The notes: a model not told the origin generated them from the sequence alone. Shown: positions 30,889-40,222, counted from the first letter of the stretch. The stretch: DNA of 64,000 bases from Opitutus sp. GAS368 (GCF_900104925.1 NZ_LT629735.1:652291-716290), one strand, 5' to 3'. Made by a program: numbers and translations.

Positions 30889-31244
30889 AAACAGAAACCT
30901 GAAACCTGAGTTTTGACCACGGATTTCGCGGATGAACACGGATAAGTCTCCTGGAGGGCCCGCGTCTCTGCGGGCCGAGCCTTGGTGGAGAGCCCAGCTC
31001 CAGCTGGGCCGCGGCTCGCAGGGACGCGAGCCCTCCATTAGTGCCAATTTAGTGTGGATTAGGGAGCGCCTTCAAATCCAACCCAATACCCGTTTCCTGT
31101 CATTCTGAACGAAGTGAAAAATCCATGCTTTTGCTCGCGCTATGGCTTTCGTTGCCGTGGATCCTTCGCTTCCTCCTTCGCCAAGGCTTCGGCGGACAAG
31201 CCGCTCAGGATGACAGTGCATTTAACCCTGCCGTAAACCACTCC
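30889..31244. repeat. 356-base gene-free gap made almost entirely of repeats
   Basis: It contains an ACCACGGATTTCGCGGATGA word near 30915. A complete TGGAGGGCCCGCGT compound palindrome follows at about 30952-31038 (two inner hairpins, outer TGGAGG/CCTCCA), the family that also occurs inside metH. An ATTAGTG-type segment (31039-31065) and an inverted TGTCATTCTGA family pair at 31099-31216 follow. The last pair has a CGCCAAGGCTTCGGCGGACA insert nested in its right arm. No gene is seen here. Confidence 0.85.
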
Positions 31245-32006
31245 ATGAAAAAACTACCCCTCGTGCTCGCCCTGCTGTCCGTCCGCCTCCTCGCCGCCGA
31301 GGAACTGCCCCCGCCGGAACTGACCGAATACTACACGCCCGTGCCGCCGGTTGTCACCGCCCCCGCCGTCGGCGTGCCGTCCGACGCCATCGTGCTGTTC
31401 AACGGCACCAGCCTCGATGCCTGGGAGCCGGCGCGCACCAACGGCCATCCCTGGAAGATCGAGGACGGCGCCATGGTCGTCGTCCCCACCCCCGCGCCGG
31501 GCGAGCCCTGCGACCAGCGGACGAAGCGGTCCTTCGGTGACATCCAGCTGCACCTGGAATTTCGCACCCCGGCCAAGGTCGAGGGCACCGGCCAGGGCCG
31601 CGGCAACAGCGGCGTGTTCTTCATGGGGCTATACGAACTCCAGATCCTCGATTCATGGGAGAACCCGACCTACGTCAACGGCCAGGCCGCCTCGATCTAC
31701 AAGCAGCACCCGCCGCTGGTGAACGCCAGCCGTCCGCCCGGCACGTGGCAGACCTACGACGTGGTGTTCATCGCCCCGCGCTTCGCCGCCGACGACACCC
31801 TCGTCAGCCCGGCGCGCATGACCGTCTTCCACAACGACGTGCTCGTGCAGCACGACGCCATCCTGACCGGCCCGACCGAGTATCGTGGCCAGCCGAAATA
31901 CAAGGCCCACGCCGCCCGGCTGCCGCTCCAGCTGCAGGACCACCATAATCCCACGGCCTTCCGCAACATCTGGGTGCGGGAAATCAGCCTGCCGGAGGTA
32001 AAATAA
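31245..32006 (+). CDS. Secreted DUF1080 (3-keto-disaccharide hydrolase-like) protein
   Basis: A 253-residue exported protein; the ATG at 31245 begins a signal peptide (MKKLPLVLALLSVRLLAA). The concanavalin-like DUF1080 fold is marked by IVLFNGTSLDAWEPA near residue 50, IEDGAMVVVP, the conserved GRGNSGVFFMGLYELQILDS, and the end LQDHHNPTAFRNIWVREI. DUF1080 proteins are abundant in planctomycetes and verrucomicrobia. Some hydrolyse 3-keto-glycosides; others are uncharacterised. The upstream in-frame ATG at 31125 would translate a repeat and is rejected. A palindrome starts at the next base after the stop. Confidence 0.92.
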   Translation: MKKLPLVLALLSVRLLAAEELPPPELTEYYTPVPPVVTAPAVGVPSDAIVLFNGTSLDAWEPARTNGHPWKIEDGAMVVVPTPAPGEPCDQRTKRSFGDIQLHLEFRTPAKVEGTGQGRGNSGVFFMGLYELQILDSWENPTYVNGQAASIYKQHPPLVNASRPPGTWQTYDVVFIAPRFAADDTLVSPARMTVFHNDVLVQHDAILTGPTEYRGQPKYKAHAARLPLQLQDHHNPTAFRNIWVREISLPEVK

Positions 32007-32062
32007 GGTGGAGCGCGACCTTCGGGCGCGCTTTCAACGCGTCCGGAGGCCGCGTTCCACCC
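32007..32062. repeat. Palindromic repeat, GGTGGAGCGCGACC family
   Basis: GGTGGAGCGCGACCTTCGGG on the left pairs with the right arm ending GCGTTCCACC. It begins at the first base after the DUF1080 stop codon. Family copies are at 35349, 40853, 49909, 61613 and, in coding sequence, 47618. Confidence 0.9.
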
Positions 32063-32153
32063 TCGACTTCACATCGCCGCGAACTCCGCCGGCACCGCCA
32101 CATTCTGCTGGCCTCGGCCCGCCCCTTGCCCAAAAAGACAGGTCATACCGTCC

Positions 32154-32570
32154 ATGAATCTCCCCGACGCCCACGTGGCCATCCTCCAAGCCTTCGCCCG
32201 CATGAAGGCGCTCTACCACCAGCCCGTCTTCAATGAGTGGGTGCTGGTGAAGCTCGCGCGCGAATCCGGGGCGATCCTCGCCTACGACGGTCCGCGCGCC
32301 GACCTTTACCAGGCAAAGTTCAAGAACGACATCGCCCCGCTCCAAGCCGAGATCGAGTCCCGCAAGATGGCCGTCGGCGACTTTGCGTTTATCCACGGCG
32401 CCGACGGCACGCACTACGACGCCTGCATCCGCCTGGGCCCAGCGGCCTACCTCTTTTGCAACCACACGACCAAGACCATGGACGATATCCGCCGGGATCA
32501 ACGGTGGCTCGCCGCGCAGGAGCCCTTCGCCGAGCTCTGCGCCAAGTTCCGCGACGACCCGCTGAAGTAG
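32154..32570 (+). CDS. Hypothetical cytoplasmic protein
   Basis: A 138-residue protein with no family recognised. It starts MNLPDAHVAILQAFARMKAL and has mixed helix and strand. GDFAFIHGADGTHYDACIRL and a CNHTTKTMDDI segment stand out. No signal peptide or membrane segment. Codon usage is like that of neighbouring genes, with GC concentrated at third positions, which supports a real gene. Isolated between a palindrome and a convergent membrane-protein gene. Confidence 0.7.
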   Translation: MNLPDAHVAILQAFARMKALYHQPVFNEWVLVKLARESGAILAYDGPRADLYQAKFKNDIAPLQAEIESRKMAVGDFAFIHGADGTHYDACIRLGPAAYLFCNHTTKTMDDIRRDQRWLAAQEPFAELCAKFRDDPLK

Positions 32571-32664
32571 AGGCAAGGAAGAAGGTTGAAGGAAGAATTA
32601 AGAAAATTTCACGGCCGAAGGACTCTGTTCATCCTTTCTCCTTCTTACTTCATCCTTTCCTACC

Positions 32665-33714
32665 TCAGGCCAGCAACCCCGCGTAGACAAACCAGCCGTA
32701 GGCGGCGACCAACACCCCGCCCGCCCAGCGCGGCAGGCCCCCGCTGGTGAGCAGCATCACCCCGTGCAGCACCGCGGAGCCGGCCAGGATCGCCAGCGTG
32801 GTCGTCGTGAATCCTGCCGTCGGCAGCGGCCGCACCACGGCAAACAGCCCGAGGCAAAGCGGAATGCAGATGTGCCCGTCGCCCACTTGCGAGGTGTAGA
32901 CGATGTCCGCCCGGCGCTTCCAGCCCCAGTAGAGGGCCAGCACGGCGTTGGGCAGCACCATCAGCCAGCCGGTCAGCCAGCCGAGATTGGCGGCGCTGAC
33001 AAACCCCTCCTTCTGCGCCGACAGCCAGGTCACGAGCCAGTCGAGGGTCTCATACATGAGGTAGGCGCAGGCGAGCACCACCACGGCATCGACATAAAAC
33101 CTCCAACCGAAGGAAACCTTCTGCCGCAGGTTGTGCTTCATGACGTCAAACACCTGAAAGCACTGCCAGAAGAGGAACAGCCCGATGAGCACCAGGCCGT
33201 CGGTGCGGTCCAGGGTCCCGTCGCGACCGAGCGCCCAGGTGGTGCCGGTGAAGAACAGCACGGCGGTGAGCGTAAGCAGGAGCGACAGGCGGTTGAGCTG
33301 GCCCTCCAGTCCGCCACCCTTCGCCGTTTTCGCGGACCGGGCCGGTTTTTTCCCCTTCGTGCCGGCCGCCCTGGCCTTTGCCGGCAGCACGGCCAGACCC
33401 CAGCACAGCGCCGGCACGCCGAGCACCAGCGTGAGGTTGGTGACGTTGTTGACCAGGCAGTTGGTCAGCACCTCGCCGGGCGCGCCCTTCCGCGCGATCA
33501 TGATGCCGACAAAGATGAGGTTGCCGAGGCCGGTGCAGTAAGGCGTCAGCAGCGTGCCCAGGGCCGTGCCTTCCAGCCCTTGGTCAAGCATCGCCTCCAG
33601 CCGCCACAGCATGAGCAGCGACACGCCGAGGAACACCGCGAGGTAGGTCCACGGGTCGGACAGCGCGAGCGAGTCGAGCAGTTGGGGAAGCACGCCGCCA
33701 GCAAGGGCGGACAC
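32665..33714 (-). CDS. Polytopic membrane protein, sodium/calcium-exchanger-like (CaCA)
   Basis: A 349-residue integral membrane protein with about ten hydrophobic segments in two halves. The first half has GTALGTLLTPYCTGLGNLIF and NCLVNNVTNLTLVLG. The second has VLPNAVLALYWGWKRRADI and VGDGHICIPLCLGLF. These resemble the paired alpha-repeats of cation/Ca2+ exchangers, with acidic and Asn residues in helices 2/3 and 7/8. A basic cytoplasmic loop (KARAAGTKGKKPARSAKTAK) separates the halves. Likely an inner-membrane cation antiporter; ion unknown. Divergent from the glycosyltransferase gene. Confidence 0.7.
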   Translation of the reverse strand: MSALAGGVLPQLLDSLALSDPWTYLAVFLGVSLLMLWRLEAMLDQGLEGTALGTLLTPYCTGLGNLIFVGIMIARKGAPGEVLTNCLVNNVTNLTLVLGVPALCWGLAVLPAKARAAGTKGKKPARSAKTAKGGGLEGQLNRLSLLLTLTAVLFFTGTTWALGRDGTLDRTDGLVLIGLFLFWQCFQVFDVMKHNLRQKVSFGWRFYVDAVVVLACAYLMYETLDWLVTWLSAQKEGFVSAANLGWLTGWLMVLPNAVLALYWGWKRRADIVYTSQVGDGHICIPLCLGLFAVVRPLPTAGFTTTTLAILAGSAVLHGVMLLTSGGLPRWAGGVLVAAYGWFVYAGLLA

Positions 33715-33788
33715 GGCGCCGCTGTAAATCCCGCTTTGCGTGCAAAAATAACTGACTTCATGGTCCGCCCCGGTTGGATGAAACCACG

Positions 33789-35297
33789 ATGACTCCCGCC
33801 GCCGAATCCCGTGCGCCCTTCTGGCTGTGGGCGGCGCTGCCGGTGGCGGTCGCCGCGTGGTTGCGCGTGCGGGGCCACGGCGACCTCGATCCCTTCACGG
33901 ACGAGGGCGCGAACATCCTGACCGCGCTGGACCCGCGGGTGCGGACCGCCTTCGAGCCGCTCGAACAGGGCCGCCCGTGGCTGGTTTATCTGTTCCGGCC
34001 GGCCGGCTGGTTCCCCGCCGAGGCGCTGGCCGTGGCCCGCCTGATGAGCGCGGGTGCCGGCCTGCTGACCATGGCTGCGCTGGGCTGGACGCTCCACCGG
34101 TTGGGCGGACACCGTGCCGCGCTGGCCGGCCTGTGGCTGTGGGCCGTGCTGCCGTTCGCCGTGTGGCACGAGCGCCTGGCCCTGCAGGATCCGTTTGTCA
34201 CCGCCCTGCTGGCCGGTTCGCTCGCGCTCCTGGTCGCGGGATTGCCCGCTGGGCGCCGCTGGGCCTGGCTCGGTGCCGGCGGTCTGTTCGGCGTCGCCCT
34301 CCTGTTGAAAATTTCCGCCGTGCTTGCGCTGCCCTGGCTCGGCCTCGTGTATGTCGCGCACCAGCGCCTTCAAGCCCGGCCGGTGTTCGACCGGCAGCTG
34401 TGGCTGATTCCCCTGGGGGCACTGCTCCCGGGGCTGACGCTCGGCGGTGATCTCGCCCGCCTGGGCTCCAAACTCGGCCGCTACGACGCCCTGCCCTCCG
34501 TCGCCCATGGCGGGTTCCTGCAGTCCGCGCTGGAGCGGCTGGCGATCTGGCTCGGTTTTTATTCGGGCTATGGCGGCTGGCCCCTGCTCCTGCTGCTGGC
34601 GGGCGCTCTGGTCCTGGCCGCCCGGGGCCGGCAATGGCTGGCGCTGGCCTGCGCCGCCGCGTGGGCCGTCTCACTGCTGGTCGCCGCCCTCTGCTATAAC
34701 AACACCTACGCCCGCTACGCGCTGCCGGACCACTTGCCGCTGATCCTGGGCCTGGGGCTGGCCTGGGGCGCGATCCCGGCGGCCGCCCCACGCTGGCGGG
34801 ACAGCGCAACGCTCCTCTTCGCGGTGGCGCTGGTCCGCTGGGGCGCCGTCTCGTGGGGCATCGGCACCGACCCGCGCACCGCGGCCGTTCCTGCGGCCGA
34901 AATCAAACAGTATGCCACCGGCCCCTGGAGTGGCCGCGGCTTGGCCGAGACGCGCCGCTTTCTCGCCGACTACGCGGATCAGCATCAGGTGCGCTGCCTC
35001 GTGCTGACGCACCGGTTCATGCGGCCCGGCTGCTACGGGCTGCTGCTGGCCGAGCTGGGCGACCCGCGCATCGGCGTGGTGCCCTTCACCGTCTACGAGC
35101 CGGCGGAGCTGGCGGTCGCCGGCGGCGGCCTGCGCCACGTGAGCGCCGGCACGCCCGTCGCCTGCTTCCTCCTCTACGAGGGCAGCCTTTATCCGGCGCA
35201 TCCGTGGCTGGCGGCACCGGGCTCGCCGGCCCGGCTCGTGCGGACCATCGACCGGGGCGCCGGCGAGAGCTTCAGCCTCTGGCAATTCCAACCCTGA
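33789..35297 (+). CDS. Membrane glycosyltransferase of the GT39/ArnT-PMT type
   Basis: A 502-residue multi-spanning protein. The first extracytoplasmic loop contains the acidic motif PFTDEGANIL, the expected position of the catalytic Asp in dolichyl/undecaprenyl-phosphate sugar transferases. About ten transmembrane helices follow, then a roughly 120-residue soluble C-terminal domain. Such enzymes transfer a sugar from a polyprenyl carrier to lipid A or protein on the periplasmic side. The ATG at 33789 is preferred over TTG at 33774. The substrate is not predictable. Confidence 0.75.
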   Translation: MTPAAESRAPFWLWAALPVAVAAWLRVRGHGDLDPFTDEGANILTALDPRVRTAFEPLEQGRPWLVYLFRPAGWFPAEALAVARLMSAGAGLLTMAALGWTLHRLGGHRAALAGLWLWAVLPFAVWHERLALQDPFVTALLAGSLALLVAGLPAGRRWAWLGAGGLFGVALLLKISAVLALPWLGLVYVAHQRLQARPVFDRQLWLIPLGALLPGLTLGGDLARLGSKLGRYDALPSVAHGGFLQSALERLAIWLGFYSGYGGWPLLLLLAGALVLAARGRQWLALACAAAWAVSLLVAALCYNNTYARYALPDHLPLILGLGLAWGAIPAAAPRWRDSATLLFAVALVRWGAVSWGIGTDPRTAAVPAAEIKQYATGPWSGRGLAETRRFLADYADQHQVRCLVLTHRFMRPGCYGLLLAELGDPRIGVVPFTVYEPAELAVAGGGLRHVSAGTPVACFLLYEGSLYPAHPWLAAPGSPARLVRTIDRGAGESFSLWQFQP

Positions 35298-35348
35298 GCC
35301 GGACTCATGCAGTCAACCGTATTTCACTCGAAAGTGAACGCACTTAAA

Positions 35349-35424
35349 GGTGGAGCGCGTTGACCTCAACACGCTTTCGGGCGGCCACTCTCAAACCAGC
35401 GTGTTGCGGTCAACCCGCTCCACC
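35349..35424. repeat. Palindromic repeat, GGTGGAGCGCG family variant
   Basis: GGTGGAGCGCGTTGACCTCA on the left is mirrored by TGCGGTCAACCCGCTCCACC on the right. Inner AACACGCTTT / CAGCGTGTT words pair as well, giving a long interrupted stem. Confidence 0.85.
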
Positions 35425-35455
35425 ACGAACTGCAGATCCCGGCTGAGCGCCGGCT

Positions 35456-36844
35456 CTACTGCAGCCTGGGCGGCAGGCGCGACCAGCGGGCCTGGAAATC
35501 GGCGATGACGCCGCTCGTCTTGGGCTCGGGATTGTCCCCGGCCTTCAGGGTGAAGGCGGCGGTGAAATCGCCCAGCACGGCGCAATACTCGCTGTTGACC
35601 ATGATGCCGATGAGCTCGCCCGTTTTGCTGAAGACAAGGTCCCCGCGCTTCGGAGCGATCTCGCCGAACAGCCGCGTGACAATCCGGTTGTCGAGCTTCA
35701 CGTAGGAATTGCTCGTGGGGTCGATGCGCAGGGTCGTCTCGCCGTAATGGCCGTCGTCGGCCCGCACCAGCACGGCGTCGGGGAACTTGAAGGGCTCCTT
35801 GGCGAGCTGGTAGATCTTGGCGCCCATGAGGGCGGCCAGCGAGTCGTCCACCGGCACCACGATGACGCGCGGGTCGAGGCGCAGGAACTGCAGCTCGCCC
35901 ACCGGCGCGTTGAACGACCCGCGGGTCAGCGTGCCGGTCACCCGGTCGTAGTCGGACGGAACCTCGACGAGCGTGAACGGCGTGTCGCTCAGGTGCATGA
36001 GGGCGTAGGTGTGCTGGCCGTCGCTCACCAGCACGGTCTGCGCCTCCTTGTCCTTGACGGTCGGGCTGAAAAGGCCGGGCTTGCGCGCGGTCAGCTTCGT
36101 CGTGACGCGGTTGGCCTGGAACTCGCTGAAGATGAGGTTGGGGTTCACCGGGCGGTTGGTGCGGATCTCCTGGCTGAGCTCGCCGGACTTTTCCGCCAGC
36201 TGGCCGACATTCTGGCCGAGCTGCGCGGTCTGCTCCTGCACCTTGGCGCGCTCGGCGCGCTCGACCTCGACCTGCTGCTTGGCCTCCGTGAGGTTCTGGG
36301 TGAGCAGGCCCTTTTCCTGCTCGGCCACCTTGACGGCGACGTTGAGGTTCTCGATCCGCTGCCGGGCCTCGGCGTTCGCGCGTTCGGCGCGGGCGAGTTC
36401 CTCGCGCTGGCGCTCGGCCTCGGCCTTCTGCTCCTCGAGCTCGCGCTGCAGCTTGGCGAGCTGCTCCTTGGACATCGAGGCCTCCTGCGAAGTGGCGGTG
36501 TAGCGCTGTTCCAGCTCCTTCACGCTGGTCTGGGTGGCGGAGAGGGTGCGCTCGAGCTGGCCCTTCTGGGACTGGAGGGCGGCGACGTTCTTCTCACGCT
36601 CGGCCAGCGAGCCCGAGGTGGAGGCCAGCTGCGCGTTGAGCGCGTCGCGCGCGGCCTTCTCGTCCTCGAGGGAGACACGCATGAGCTCGACCATGTCGGC
36701 GTTGATCGACGGGGCGCTGGCGGCGGAGCGCGGCGCGGCGGTCTCGAGCTGGGTATGCGACGGCTCGGCCTTCTCCCAGCGGGTGAGCGCCAGGAGATTG
36801 AGCAACATGAAGTCGCACATGATCAGGAGGAGCGTCTTGTTCAT
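35456..36844 (-). CDS. Membrane-anchored coiled-coil protein with C-terminal globular domain
   Basis: A 462-residue protein not assigned to a family. A short N-terminal hydrophobic segment (LLLIMCDFMLLNLLAL) anchors it. Residues about 50-240 are a long coiled coil rich in Glu, Gln, Ala and Arg. Residues about 250-450 form a beta-rich domain ending GDLVFSKTGELIGIMVNSEYCAV, vaguely like a chymotrypsin-fold barrel but with no recognisable catalytic triad. It starts 12 bases after the stop of the upstream membrane-protein gene on the same strand, so the two are an operon and probably a complex. Confidence 0.75.
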   Translation of the reverse strand: MNKTLLLIMCDFMLLNLLALTRWEKAEPSHTQLETAAPRSAASAPSINADMVELMRVSLEDEKAARDALNAQLASTSGSLAEREKNVAALQSQKGQLERTLSATQTSVKELEQRYTATSQEASMSKEQLAKLQRELEEQKAEAERQREELARAERANAEARQRIENLNVAVKVAEQEKGLLTQNLTEAKQQVEVERAERAKVQEQTAQLGQNVGQLAEKSGELSQEIRTNRPVNPNLIFSEFQANRVTTKLTARKPGLFSPTVKDKEAQTVLVSDGQHTYALMHLSDTPFTLVEVPSDYDRVTGTLTRGSFNAPVGELQFLRLDPRVIVVPVDDSLAALMGAKIYQLAKEPFKFPDAVLVRADDGHYGETTLRIDPTSNSYVKLDNRIVTRLFGEIAPKRGDLVFSKTGELIGIMVNSEYCAVLGDFTAAFTLKAGDNPEPKTSGVIADFQARWSRLPPRLQ

Positions 36845-36856
36845 GTCGGGGCGGCC

Positions 36857-38527
36857 TCAGGCGGTAACCGCGGCCGTCTGGCTCTCGATGATGAGCTGGC
36901 GCTTGTAGGGCCGGACGTGGCGGATCTTCACCAGCGCGACGCAGACGATGCCAAAGAGGTTGGAGGAGTAGGCGGCGAGCAGGTTGGCGTCGATGACATG
37001 GAGCACCTGGAGCACCAGGGCGGTGGCGGTGCCGGCGATGCCGAGATAGAGGCCGCCGTCGAAGAGGTTCTCCTCGTTTTCCATGAGCCGGAGCTTGAGC
37101 GCCGACGGGATGGACTGGCGGGCGATGTCGGAGATTTTCATCACGCAGATGAAATACATGCCGAGCTGGATGGCGGCAAAGATGACGATGGTGAGGATGG
37201 TGGTGATGTCCATGGTGGCGGGGGTGGTTGAAGCGGGGGCGGCCGGTGCCGCGAGGGCACCGATGACGGGAATGGTGAGTTTTATTTTGTAGTCCGAAAC
37301 GGGCGCGGCCTTGAGCAGGAAGGGCTCCGAGAAGACAAAGAAGATGAAGGTGAGCACGACCGCGATCACGCCGCTGCCCATGCGCGGGAAGGCGCCGCGC
37401 AGCGCGGACTCGACCGAGAAGAACAGCCGGGTGTCCACCGCCCGCAGCAGGAGGAAGACGCCGCCGAGGAAGGCCGCATATTTGGCCACCAGCGCCAGCT
37501 CGGGGTGCCGCAGCACGAAGCCCGCGCCGAATTCGAACTCCGGCCCGGCCGCATGGGAGACCGGCGCCTGCCGCTGCACGAGCTGCTCGACGGCGCCTTC
37601 GCCGCTGGCCAGCGCCAGCTGGAGGTGTTCCACGCCCGGCTGGCCGAAGGTGATGAGGTAATGCGCGACGCGGTCGGCCGACTTCGTCATGAGCGCGGCG
37701 GTGTAGATGACCGGCAGGTGCTCCGGGGCGACGCGCGCGAGATGGGCGAACTGCCCGACCGTGCCGAGGCTGCCGGTGGTGCGCAGCAATTCCGAAAGTT
37801 GCACCCAGTTGAGCCGCCGGCCGAGCGTCAGGACATCAAGGTAGAAATCCTCCAGCTCGCCCATCTGGCCGGTGCGCACGGCGGTCTCGGCCAAGGCACG
37901 CACTTCGCGCTGGAGGCCCGACGAGAGATGCTCGGTCTGCCAGAGGTAGGCCGTGAGCAGGATGACGGCCTCCAGCGGCTGGCCGCCGGGCCGGTTGGCG
38001 GGCACGAAGCGCTGCGTGGAGCCCAGCTCGGCCGTCTGCAGGACGGTCTGCACGCCCGGCAGCCGGGAGACCCCGAGGTAGCGGCGGAGATTCTCGCGCG
38101 CCTGCTGGGTCGCCATGAAGGTCAGCACCGGCTGCGAATCGGCGGACGCCGCCGCGCTGCGGCTGCCGAGCAGCGGTTCGAGGGCGATGTCCCAGCCGCC
38201 CCACGGCATCATCTCGCGGTGTTTCCGCGCAAAGTCCTCGTAAATGGTGCCGAGCGGGCCGGCGCCGGGGTCACCCACCTTGCGGGCCGTCTCGAGCACC
38301 AGGGCCGCGGGACCCGGTTTGTCGAGTTCGAGCAGTTCGCGGCCGAAACCGGCCACGCTCTGGGTCTCGCGGCCGGCCTCGCGCAGCAGGGCGGTGTTGA
38401 GCGACTTGACGTTCACCGGCAGAAGCCAGGCCAGGGCCAGCAAGCCCGCACCCAAGGCCAACCAAAGTTGCCATAAGGCAGAGCGGGCGCCGGCAGCGGA
38501 GTCGGGCGGAGTCACGGGTCGATGCAT
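36857..38527 (-). CDS. Polytopic membrane protein of unknown function, operon partner of the coiled-coil protein
   Basis: A 556-residue protein from the ATG at 38527; the open frame extends further up but runs antisense through def. One N-terminal helix (LWQLWLALGAGLLALAWLL) is followed by about 320 soluble helical residues. Four to five membrane helices follow in the last third (YAAFLGGVFLLLRAV, IAVVLTFIFFVFSEPFLL, TIVIFAAIQLGMYFICV, and a pair near the end). The closing segment carries LRLMENEENLFDGGLYLGIAG. No known family recognised. Divergent from def with a 78-base shared promoter region. Confidence 0.75.
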   Translation of the reverse strand: MHRPVTPPDSAAGARSALWQLWLALGAGLLALAWLLPVNVKSLNTALLREAGRETQSVAGFGRELLELDKPGPAALVLETARKVGDPGAGPLGTIYEDFARKHREMMPWGGWDIALEPLLGSRSAAASADSQPVLTFMATQQARENLRRYLGVSRLPGVQTVLQTAELGSTQRFVPANRPGGQPLEAVILLTAYLWQTEHLSSGLQREVRALAETAVRTGQMGELEDFYLDVLTLGRRLNWVQLSELLRTTGSLGTVGQFAHLARVAPEHLPVIYTAALMTKSADRVAHYLITFGQPGVEHLQLALASGEGAVEQLVQRQAPVSHAAGPEFEFGAGFVLRHPELALVAKYAAFLGGVFLLLRAVDTRLFFSVESALRGAFPRMGSGVIAVVLTFIFFVFSEPFLLKAAPVSDYKIKLTIPVIGALAAPAAPASTTPATMDITTILTIVIFAAIQLGMYFICVMKISDIARQSIPSALKLRLMENEENLFDGGLYLGIAGTATALVLQVLHVIDANLLAAYSSNLFGIVCVALVKIRHVRPYKRQLIIESQTAAVTA

Positions 38528-38605
38528 AACAGCTTGGCAGACGGAAACAAATTTATTTGCGGCCCCCTTGCCGGGGGAAATAGCGTGGACGTCTACCCAA
38601 GACCC

Positions 38606-39172
38606 ATGGTGCTGAAAATAGTTCACTTCAATGAGCCCATCCTGCGCAAAAAAGGCGCGAAAGTGACGGCGTTCAACGCCGCGCTCGCCAAGCTGGCGGC
38701 CGACATGGTGGAGACCATGCACGCGGCGGAGGGCATCGGGCTCGCGGCCCAGCAGGTCGGCCAAGCCATCCAGCTCTGCGTCATCGACCTCCGGCCCGCC
38801 GAGGCGGAGTTTGCCTGGGAATATGACGGCGCCCGGCCACCCCTGGAAATTTTCATGCCGCTGGCCCTGGTGAACCCCGAGGTGACCGTCGTGCCGAAGC
38901 CCGAGACCGTCTACGAGGAGGGCTGCCTGTCCTTTCCCCAGATCCGCGGCGACGTGGTGCGGCCGGACGAGATCACGGTCAAGTTCCAGGACCCCGCCGG
39001 CCAGGCCCACGTGCTGCGCTGCACCGGCCTGCTCTCGCGCTGCGTGCAGCACGAGGTCGACCACCTCAACGGGATCCTCTACATCGACCGGATGGCCAAA
39101 GACGTGCTCGCTGTCATCGACCCGGAATTGAAAGCGCTCAAGAAACAGACCCGCGAGGCGGCGAAGAAGTGA
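38606..39172 (+). CDS. def: Peptide deformylase
   Basis: A 188-residue enzyme removing the N-formyl group from nascent proteins. All three motifs are present: GIGLAAQQVG, EEGCLSFP with the metal-binding Cys, and QHEVDHLNGIL with HExxH. The ATG at 38606 is used because VLKIVHFNEPILRKK is the conventional start; the longer frame from 38522 adds residues antisense to the divergent gene. Slightly longer than E. coli Def, with an insertion before the second motif. Intact. Confidence 0.96.
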   Translation: MVLKIVHFNEPILRKKGAKVTAFNAALAKLAADMVETMHAAEGIGLAAQQVGQAIQLCVIDLRPAEAEFAWEYDGARPPLEIFMPLALVNPEVTVVPKPETVYEEGCLSFPQIRGDVVRPDEITVKFQDPAGQAHVLRCTGLLSRCVQHEVDHLNGILYIDRMAKDVLAVIDPELKALKKQTREAAKK

Positions 39173-39518
39173 AGGTCCCCGGGGCCTTTGAGCAACCAAC
39201 ACCAACGCATCATGCCCACGATTTCCTCCCTCCCTTGTAGGAGCCTGCTTGCAGGCGATGCGGGATGTCTGACAATGGATCTAGTGCGGAATCGCCTGCA
39301 AGCAGGCTCCTACATCCCAGCCAAGCCGAAGCACCTGTCAGCCGTCCTGTCCGCCATCGGCTTGGCGACGGCGGAAGGCTCGGCGCAGGCTGAAGCTCCG
39401 GGGTATCATACCCAAAGAGAATGAAGAGCGATGGTGAAAGTGAGAGTGGCCAAAATCACCAATTCCTTCACCTTACCGTAGCTTCCCACCCGCTCACACT
39501 CACTTTCACTTTCCCCTC
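39173..39518. repeat. 346-base gene-free gap with two inverted repeats
   Basis: A TGTAGGAGCCTGCTTGCAGG family palindrome occupies 39236-39315, with near-perfect arms ending CTCCTACA. A second, unrelated inverted repeat lies at about 39429-39515: GGTGAAAGTGAGAGTGG against CACACTCACTTTCACTTTCC. A 78-codon frame through the first repeat is not considered coding. Nothing else is recognised. Confidence 0.85.
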
Positions 39519-40052
39519 ATGACGCCCCGCTCCATCGCCACCCGCACGGGGGACGACGGCACCACTTCCCTGCTCTACGGCCAGCGGGTGCCCAAGGACC
39601 ACCCGCAGATCGCGGCGGTCGGCGCACTCGACGAACTGAACGCCGCGCTCGGCTTTGCCAAGGCCACCCGCCCCGCCGGCGGCAGCCCGGCCGAGCTCGA
39701 GCGCATCCAGCAGGAACTCGTCGCCTTCATGGGCGAGGTCGCCTGCGCCGAGGCCAACGCCGCGCGCTACGACGAATCGAAATTCGCGAAGATCGACGCC
39801 GCGGCCCTCGCCCGGATCGACGCCGCCGTGGCCGCCATCGAGGCCCGCTCGCCAAAATTCGACGGCTGGGCCACGCCCGGCGCCAACCTGCACGCCGCCG
39901 CGCTCGACCTGGCCCGCACCGCGGCCCGCCGCGCCGAGCGGCAGTTGATCGGCTTGCCGAAGCAGGGCCGCAGCGTGCGGCCGGTGCTGCTGCAATACCT
40001 GAACCGGTTGTCCGACCTGCTCTGGCTCATGGGCCGGGAAGCGGAGGGTTGA
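39519..40052 (+). CDS. PduO-type ATP:cob(I)alamin adenosyltransferase
   Basis: A 177-residue enzyme that converts cob(I)alamin to adenosylcobalamin. The N-terminal ATP-binding motif TRTGDDGTTSLLYG and DELNAALGFAKA are family hallmarks. The C-terminal VLLQYLNRLSDLLWLMGRE completes the four-helix bundle. Length is typical of single-domain PduO/MMAB enzymes. With metH and the riboswitch-linked BtuB-type receptor in the same window it indicates an organism that imports and adenosylates B12. Confidence 0.95.
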   Translation: MTPRSIATRTGDDGTTSLLYGQRVPKDHPQIAAVGALDELNAALGFAKATRPAGGSPAELERIQQELVAFMGEVACAEANAARYDESKFAKIDAAALARIDAAVAAIEARSPKFDGWATPGANLHAAALDLARTAARRAERQLIGLPKQGRSVRPVLLQYLNRLSDLLWLMGREAEG

Positions 40053-40059
40053 CGCCCCT

Positions 40060-40162
40060 ACACACCCCGCCCCTTGGGCACCCCTCTTCATGGAGGGGAC
40101 TGCGGCCGCATAGACTTGAATCCCCTCTATGAAGAGAGGTGGTGCGCAGCGCCGGGGTGTGT
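40060..40162. repeat. Inverted repeat, CACACCCCGCCCC family
   Basis: CACACCCCGCCCCTTGGGCA on the left pairs with the right arm ending CCGGGGTGTG. Inner words CCCTCTTCATGGAGGGGA and TCCCCTCTATGAAGAGAGG also pair. It separates the adenosyltransferase from the DUF6580 gene. Confidence 0.85.
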
Positions 40163-40222
40163 CGACGCATACAGCATACCTCGCGCTTGTCATCACCACC
40201 CCCGCCCGTCTTAAGTAACCTC

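Noticed and set aside
39188-39424. A 78-codon frame after def
   Set aside because: It reads through a palindrome and has no protein-like composition.
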